Assembly (NCBI GenBank): GCA_032871835.1
Contig: CM065296.1
Location: 4,412,001 to 4,476,000 of the forward strand
Origin: Dipteronia dyeriana
Lineage: Eukaryota; Streptophyta; Magnoliopsida; Sapindales; Sapindaceae
Reading direction: 5' to 3'
Length of the DNA stretch: 64,000 nt
Program-made: the position numbers and the translations under genes
Notes under the pieces: generated by a model
Told to the model about the DNA's origin: nothing
The model's input: the letters and a program-made list of their open reading frames with translations, nothing else
Database searches by the model: none
In this document: positions 57,695 to 64,000 of the stretch, piece by piece
Position numbering within the stretch: the stretch's first letter is position 1
Layout: each line of letters opens with the position of its first letter

Positions 57695-58965
57695 ATGCAA
57701 ACCAAGCGTTCCCGCATCACCAGCTTTGGTGACTCCGATGCCGCTACTGGTGGCGCTTTGAAGAAGTTGTCAGCTGAGCTAGAGAGTCCTCAGCTGGGAA
57801 TTTTTACATTGTCATCTCCTGTAGTGGTAGAGAAGAGTGTTCATGGAAGGCTTGCGAGTTTCCTTGAAAAGTGTCACTTGTGCTGGAAGTGGATCTCTGA
57901 AGGTGATGTATTTATGTACGGGTAAGGATTTTATTAATTCAGGAATCTTGTTTATATATATATATATATATATATAGGTATACGTATCTATTAGAAACTA
58001 TCGGTTGCAGACTAGTTCACCGAATGATTATAAAGCGACAAAATGTATTTCAATCGTTTAGATCTAATCAGATAAATAATTTAAGGCGATAGTCTCAAAA
58101 ATCATTTTTGGATTAATAATTGAATTATAATTCTCCACGCAAATTTCGTGGGACGATTCGTATCTAGTGCCAACTATATGAAATTTGATTAGGCACTGTA
58201 TGCATTGATAATTTTATATACGAGTCTATATGGAAATTCGGTGAAATATTTTATCTGAATGACTGAAACTGCATTGATAATTTTATTTCTAGATCTAGAG
58301 ATTGAGATTTTTGCTGTCAAAACGTTCCGGCCTGACCCCATAAGGCACAACCGTTAAGGTTTGTTCAGCTAAACAGGTCGTGTCGTTCTATGCCGGTATA
58401 TGGGATTGAAAATCCTGACCCCCGTAAAGCAAGGGCCATCGTGCCATGCTAGCCAAGACACGGAAGCGGGTTTTAACGGCGCAAGGCCCGACCCCAATTG
58501 ACAACATTAATTGAGATATAAATATAATGGGACTCTAGATTTATTTATTTAAGACAAGTATAGCATTGTTAGAAGAATATATTTTTCTTGCATCTGTGCT
58601 CAATATTGTTGAAATTCACATCTCTAGCTTTAGTTTTCAATGATACAAAATTACACGCCTTTAATTGAATCCCTGCTCAAACCCTAGCTATATACGATTT
58701 TATTTCATGGTTCTGTAAATTTCTTCAATTTTCAATTCAGAATTATTTAGTCAATGTTAATATACATAGGCTGGAGTTGCTTGCTTGCACTTGCAGCGTC
58801 ATGCGTGGGTTTTGTTCACCTGAGTGTCGTGACAAACAATTTGTGATTGAAAAGTTCGATAAGCCCTACGGGATCTCTGCTGCCGATTTCTCCATGAAGA
58901 AGAGTAACGTGAAGGATATGTCGGCTGGCACTTCTCGTCCACTGAAACCTCCCGTTTTGAATTAA
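57695..58965 (+). CDS. FCS-like zinc finger (FLZ) protein, two exons
   Basis: Exon 1 57695-57921 and exon 2 58797-58965 are joined by a GT..AG intron of 875 bp (donor GG/GTAAGG, acceptor TTGCAG/CG). The joined frame gives 131 residues and stops with TAA. The N-terminus is variable and Ser/Thr-rich. The FLZ domain begins FLEKCHLCWKWISEGDVFMYG and is completed in exon 2 by GFCSPECR: two CxxC-type Cys pairs with the family FCS signature. The rest is Lys/Ser-rich. FLZ proteins are plant-specific adaptors, best known as SnRK1 partners, so a regulatory role is expected; no catalytic function. Trp at the position after CHLC and one fewer residue near the finger loop are slightly unusual. The first in-frame ATG is 57695 and it is shared with copy 3. 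Two dead relatives lie at 34.1 and 36.3/50.3 kb. Confidence 0.85.
58309..58510. mobile_element. 202-bp non-autonomous hAT element in the FLZ intron
   Basis: Ends TTTTGCTGTCAAAACG and complement TAATGTTGTCAATTGG, similar to the termini of hAT copies 1 and 2 (TAGTGCTGT.., TAATGTTGT..). GC-rich subterminal sequence. Perfect 8-bp ATTGAGAT on both sides (58301-58308, 58511-58518). A deletion derivative of the same hAT family. Confidence 0.85.
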
Positions 58966-60510
58966 GGACGTTCGGGTTCGAGCAGATAGGAACTATCAGG
59001 TGATCCATGGGCCGCGCATCATCCCTTACATTTCTATCTTCCAGTCAATAAATGCACATTTGCACATTACATATATATGGTTGAAGAATTGATACAGTAT
59101 TTGTGTAGTTTGTTTAGGGTTTTCTTCTCTTTTTTGTGGAGAAGAATCTGTTGTTATTGACATTTTGGATGCTTTTTTAATATGAATGAATATAGAAAAT
59201 GTTGTGTCTACTAAAAATTCATTAATTTCTGATTCAAGATATATATATATATATATACTTATGTCAAACCTGAATCAAAATGTTCATTTCTCACATCCAG
59301 ATTCACCGATTTGGTTGATCCATCTATGTTATCTTTGCAATCCTTTTTATTCGGAAAATTTTGTTAAAAAATTACTGAATATAGCTATAAAAAGGGTGTT
59401 GCCACATTGGTTGGGTGGGAACAAGAAAGTAGATATCAGGTTTCCTTAATATCTTAGGGTACAATTTGTGGAAGTATCAATTAAAATATCGGAAAATCAC
59501 AGATCTTTAATGATATTTTTTTTATATCAATACCCAAATATGGAAAAATATCGGGGTTGTACGATGGATGTTATTGATATTTACTTTTTTGATAAAGATC
59601 GATAACATGTGCCGTTCGTTTAATTTATTTAGTCATGGGTTTAGATGATTTGATAAACTGATCGGGGTTCAGTTAGTAACCCAACCCAGGACTAGTCGAA
59701 CCGTCTCTTAACCACTGTTCAACATGGGCCATGTCCAAGACACAAATTAAATGAATCAACCCCATTGACTCATTTGATTGAGAATTTTGAGCCCTTCTTT
59801 GATGTTCTACACAGAATAAGTTCAAACTTCAAACTGCACAAACAAGCTCAGTATTCAATGTTTTTCTCTGGATATTTTATTTATTTTTTGTGTTCCTTTC
59901 CTAGTGTAGAGGAACTACTTCCAAGTTCCAATGTTTTACCTGTCTAAAATTCAACAGCTCTTGCTTGCTCTTATTTCTGACAAAGACAAAATATTTTGTC
60001 TCATTTCATATTAGACTGATTTAGGATTTTTCTACTTTTTTTCTTCTTTCAGGTTTTTTCACGTAATTTTTTAAGATTGGAATAATAAACATGTAATATT
60101 TCCATAATAAATATGATCGATCGAGACACTACCTATGATAAATGATTAACATTGATAATTTATGTATTCAAAAATTTTATATATAGATCACCCTATATGA
60201 AAATGATTTACGTTATTAAAGACAAATAATGTAAGAAGCGATGTGATAGAGTAGATTCAGCTATAAAGACCCCTTTTTCAAAAATTTCCTATTAATCTTA
60301 GTAATTAATCAACATATATATATATTTGTTTACCATAAAATGAAAATTCTATATGTTAAGAGTGTTGTTAAGCTGTAAAACAGTCTATCAAACTACTCAG
60401 GCTGTACTACACTGTGTGCATATATAAAGCAACCACCATGGACCTCTGATGTTGATCATACATCACGTGACTCTAGCTCTAGAAGATATACATGTAATAT
60501 GCTTCATAGT
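58966..60510. other. FLZ 3' flank and AT-rich spacer, no gene
   Basis: 58966-59170 is the transcript end and 3' flank, similar to the 3' flank of FLZ copy 3 (CATCATCCCTTACATT). Beyond it small ORFs lack family features. A (TA)n run lies at 59238-59257. Confidence 0.55.
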
Positions 60511-60515
60511 AGAGC

Positions 60516-60755
60516 TGTTGATCAAGGTCTCACTAGTCTGACTAATAGTTAGGTAAATATCTATTAGAATTAGTTAAGTTGTTGATATGGAAAGTTAGTT
60601 ACAAAATTAGTAACTAATTCCCGTAATTTCAGAGGTTTGTTAGAGCTTGTACAAATTGTGTGCAAACCTAATGCTCTAATATGTATATATATGAACTCTT
60701 GTAATATCCGTTCATTATTAAGAATGAAAAAGCTTTAGAGAACTCTCAATTAACA
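60516..60755 (+). mobile_element. Solo LTR, probably Ty1/copia
   Basis: TGTTGATC...TTAACA with TGTT/AACA ends, about 240 bp, AGAGC before (60511-60515) and AGAGC overlapping the last base after (60755-60759). Internal TATATATATGAAC at about 60682 and AGAATGAAAAAGC near the 3' side fit a plant copia LTR. No internal coding region on either side. Confidence 0.7.
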
Positions 60756-62412
60756 GAGCTCATTCTTAGTTTACGTGTTTTTACACTATATTTTAACTTT
60801 TAAAACTTTATTAAATTTAAAATTCTGGTTTCGTTTCTACTGACCGCAAATATAATATATGATTTCAACAGGTCTTGAAAACTTTTGATTCATTCGAAAT
60901 CGGACTTTAAAAATAAAATAAAATCTACGCAATATGTACCGCGAGAAGTGATGTGATAGTGTCGATTCGGCTCAAATCTATATAAAAATTATCTATAAAT
61001 TATCAAAGATAAATAACATAAGAAGTGATGTCGATTCAACTATCGTTTTAGTCAGGATAAACTGTAAATGTTTGCTGAAACTAACGATACAAAATACTGG
61101 TGAAACTGGGAACCTAAGCCCAATCAACTGGAGCCATTTGTATTTATTAATTAATGGTTTTTCTTCTTCTGAGAGAGAGAGAGAGAGAGAGAGACAAAAA
61201 CCATGAAAGTGAAATGGTAGCTACTGGTTGTATTTTCATTCTTTTTCCAACTACCATCACTTGAAAACTACTTTTTTTCTTCCTAGTCTTAAATTTGTAT
61301 GGTGCCACAGGTTTGAGGAGGTTCTATTTGTAAACTTTTTGGTGCCACATTTTGATTTGTTGGATAAACCTAGACTGGCCCCCAACTAGATAGGATAAGA
61401 TATTGTCACCTTTCCGCTCTTTCACTGTATATGATCAGTTTGACCCGGGGCGGCCCTAACGTGGGTCAAGGATATACATCTCAAAACCTAAATATACGAT
61501 ATAAGTATTTATTATGGATTAAGTTGTAAAAAAAAAAAATTATAATTTTTTTAATTTTTAATTTTATTTTAATATGAAGTGGGAATGATTTAATTGACAT
61601 GGATTTATTTTTTAGATCTCATTAAAACTATCTGAATAGTGACCGATACTAAATTTGACAGAACTATATATAAAACTCAGAATAAGTTAACGGTTAACCG
61701 TTAACGCTTGTTATTAGATAATATCACATTTTGGCTCTTACACTGTATATGATCAGTTTGACAAAACTAGATAGGAAGTTATCGCTGTTATAATGTAAAT
61801 CTCTCTCATACATAAACTATATACACTCAATTCATATTACGAGTTCGATGAATTCAAGTCATATATCACTATAAATGACAACCCCCAAATCTTCTTTATA
61901 TCAGAGCTAACTTCCTTAACAATTTAAAAAAAATATAAAAAAAATCAACCGGATAAATTTAGTGTTCAAGAGAGTGAAATAAAACTTGTTATGTACTTTC
62001 CAAACAACCAAGCATTCAGGAGAGTGAAATAAAACTTGTTATGTACTTTCCAAACAACCAAGGAAGACGGTCAAGACACCATCTATTGAGTTATGTACAT
62101 CCAAACAACACAAATAAATTACTTATCACGATTCAAGTAATCAAATAATTACTTCCACAATCCGGTGGGACGTAGAAGTTATGATACTATTAAGAGTATA
62201 AAATTAATCCAAAACTCCATATCATTAGACCATTAATGGTAGGTATACTACACTATACATATTTGTATCCAAAAATCCAAATTCATAACATTAAAATGTT
62301 GATCATAAGCACAGATTAAAATATTTACAAAAATCATTACCAAAACCTATTTTCCAAAATCAAAAGCTCTACTAAATTTTGTTTTCTAAAAAAAAAAAAA
62401 TTAAAATTAAAA
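60756..62412. other. Spacer downstream of CIPK, no gene
   Basis: Contains (GA)n at 61171-61194 and a 50-bp tandem duplication (AGAGTGAAATAAAACTTGTT at 61971 and 62021). 62330-62412 is A/T-rich and likely holds the CIPK 3' UTR and poly(A) site. Confidence 0.55.
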
Positions 62413-63804
62413 TTAAATTTGATGTGACAAATTTTTCTCACAATCTTCTTCATCATCATCATGTTCTTCAGGTTTAGTGTTACAGATATTGTCACCTTGC
62501 CATGTCCAAACAATGTCTTTCAACGCAGGCCTCACGTCCTCCTCACAAAACTTAGCATACTCCAAAGTATCCCCCGCCGACTTCAAGAATTCCACGACCG
62601 CAACTTCCGGCGCCACCTGGAAAACCTCCGCCGTCACAGAAAGCTTCCCTTTTCTCCCCTCCGACGTCCCCTGTAACCTCACTTTGAAATCCTTCACTTT
62701 AGCAAACTTAAAATTCATCCCTCTCGCTAACCTCTCGAGTTTCTCCATTATCGCATTAGCAGAGCATTTTGAAGTGAACATCGACCCTGTTTTTCTCTTG
62801 CTCTCAAACAAATTCGAGAGATCGAACCCGGAAGACATCGAAGATATGAATTCAAACGCGTTGAAGAATTTCGGTGATGAGACTTTGGTTATAAAGCAAT
62901 CGCTTTCTTGATCATTTGATTCTTGGTTCTGTTGTTGTTGTTGTTCTTGAATCAAAAACGCAGGTGGGCTTGTGAACCCTTTTCGAACCCAAGACACTCG
63001 CATGATTGATGGAATCGTGATTCGTCGCTCTGGGTCAGCGACGAGGAGCTTGGAGATCAACCGCTTCGACTCCGTCGAGAACCACGGCGGATACTCGAAC
63101 TCCGCCTTGAATACTTTCCGGTACATTTTCATTATATTCTCGTCTTGAAACGGCAAGAATCCAGCGAGGAGGACGTAGAGAATAACCCCACAAGACCAGA
63201 TATCGGCTTTCGACCCATCGTAGCCCTTCTTACGGAGGACCTCCGGCGCCACGTAAGCAGGAGTCCCACACAGCGTGTGCAGGAGACCGTCGTTTAAAAG
63301 CTGCTCCGGCAACGCCGATAAACCAAAGTCAGAGACTTTCAAGTCCTCGTTCTCGTCCAGGAGCAGATTCTCCGGCTTCAAATCACGATGAGAGACTCCT
63401 CTGCTGTGGCAGAAATCGACGGCGGAGATCAACTGTTGAAAATATTTCCTCGCGACGTCTTCTTTAAGCCTTCCTCTGGCAACTTTGGCGAAAAGCTCAC
63501 CGCCTCTGACGTGCTCCATTACAAAGAAGATCTTCGTCTTCGTCGCCATCACTTCTTTGATCTCCACAACGTTTGGATGACGAACAAGTCTCATTACAGA
63601 GATCTCTCGCTTGATTTGCTCCATCAAGCCTTCTTTTTTCACTTGATCTTTATTGATCACTTTGATCGCCACACTCTCGCCGGAAACCACATGTTTGCCG
63701 TAATAGACCTTCGCGAACGTGCCCTTTCCCAGTAATCTGCCCATCTCGTATTTTCCAAACAGAATATGCCTTTGAATCTGACTCTGCTCCTCTGTGTCCG
63801 CCAT
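62413..63804 (-). CDS. CIPK: CBL-interacting protein kinase (CIPK), intronless
   Basis: 463 residues from ATG 63804-63802 (MADTEEQ); an in-frame ATG 63 bp upstream at 63867 would add a 21-residue basic tail, less likely because CIPKs start just before the kinase domain. Ser/Thr kinase: glycine loop [11 protein letters not shown] (26-36), VAIK Lys48, HRDLKPEN with Asp141, DFG 159-161, APE 186-188. The regulatory half has a Gln-rich linker (286-294), the NAF/FISL motif at 313-333 (NAF 315-317), which binds CBL calcium sensors, and a following PPI-like region. It would transduce Ca2+ signals to transporters or channels. The kinase resembles the CIPK5/CIPK25 group, and intronless CIPKs form one known clade. 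No lesion seen. Confidence 0.95.
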   Translation of the reverse strand: MADTEEQSQIQRHILFGKYEMGRLLGKGTFAKVYYGKHVVSGESVAIKVINKDQVKKEGLMEQIKREISVMRLVRHPNVVEIKEVMATKTKIFFVMEHVRGGELFAKVARGRLKEDVARKYFQQLISAVDFCHSRGVSHRDLKPENLLLDENEDLKVSDFGLSALPEQLLNDGLLHTLCGTPAYVAPEVLRKKGYDGSKADIWSCGVILYVLLAGFLPFQDENIMKMYRKVFKAEFEYPPWFSTESKRLISKLLVADPERRITIPSIMRVSWVRKGFTSPPAFLIQEQQQQQNQESNDQESDCFITKVSSPKFFNAFEFISSMSSGFDLSNLFESKRKTGSMFTSKCSANAIMEKLERLARGMNFKFAKVKDFKVRLQGTSEGRKGKLSVTAEVFQVAPEVAVVEFLKSAGDTLEYAKFCEEDVRPALKDIVWTWQGDNICNTKPEEHDDDEEDCEKNLSHQI

Positions 63805-64000
63805 TTTCGTCGACTCTGTTTTCAAGAAAAAAAAACAGGGTATTTTGTTTTTTTGAATTCGCTTCAATTCCCTATACTCTGTTTTTGTTTATTTGAAGAA
63901 AACTGTAATGGAATCCAAGACAAGAGGGAAGAATAAGAGAGGCTAATGATTTTAATGGAGTCCATTCAAGTGGGATTTGAGTTCTATGAAGAAATTAGAT
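63805..64000 (-). promoter_or_regulatory. CIPK 5' leader region
   Basis: Directly upstream of the CIPK start. On the minus strand it is rich in CTCTCTTATTCTTCCCTCTTG-like pyrimidine words, as in many plant leaders. The core promoter is probably outside the window. Confidence 0.4.

Overview
The window is plant nuclear DNA, almost certainly from a eudicot. It is strongly AT-rich, with many (TA)n tracts, and dense in transposons. It holds plant-only families: a CBL-interacting protein kinase with the NAF motif, FCS-like zinc-finger (FLZ) proteins, a chromovirus retrotransposon, a Tat-lineage retrotransposon, a MULE with DUF1985, and endogenous caulimovirid DNA. I cannot name the species. Only two host genes look intact: an intronless CIPK on the minus strand at the right end (62.4-63.8 kb) and a two-exon FLZ gene on the plus strand (57.7-59.0 kb).

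Layout. 0-2.8 kb: the 5' part of a hAT transposon whose transposase frame is open to the window edge. 3.7-10.0 kb: a Tat-type Ty3/gypsy element that lost gag and most of pol but kept a long antisense ORF. 10-22 kb: AT-rich DNA with small transposons and no recognisable gene. 22.3-30.8 kb: a small DNA transposon (TTA target duplication) containing a head-to-head inverted pair of decayed endogenous pararetrovirus fragments, about 3.5 kb per arm. 32.2-33.7 kb: a 1.5-kb palindrome made of two small elements. 34.1-59.0 kb: an FLZ gene cluster (two pseudogenes and one intact gene) full of nested transposons. 60.5 kb: a solo LTR. 62.4-63.8 kb: CIPK.

The main result is in the FLZ cluster. The segment from about 35.83 to 47.82 kb (12 kb) is inverted, bounded by two inverted copies (about 200 bp) of a MULE end. 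Four independent split features become whole if the segment is flipped back: (1) a tRNA-type SINE cut by a hAT; (2) the hAT itself, with 8-bp target duplication CCAGCTGA; (3) a MULE inside the hAT, with 10-bp duplication AATTGGAGAA; (4) an FLZ pseudogene whose exon 1 now lies on the minus strand at 36.3 kb and whose exon 2 lies on the plus strand at 50.3 kb. This gives an order of events: SINE, then hAT into SINE, then MULE into hAT, then inversion through MULE ends. A Reina-like chromovirus separately entered the 3' flank of the same FLZ pseudogene.

The MULE is of the DUF1985/Ulp1-associated type. One internal deletion appears to have removed both the protease and the transposase catalytic domains, and both ends carry arrays of the same GATCGAGC-T-rich minisatellite. 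Most coding remnants are transposon-derived. No tRNA, rRNA or CRISPR feature was found apart from the tRNA-like SINE.
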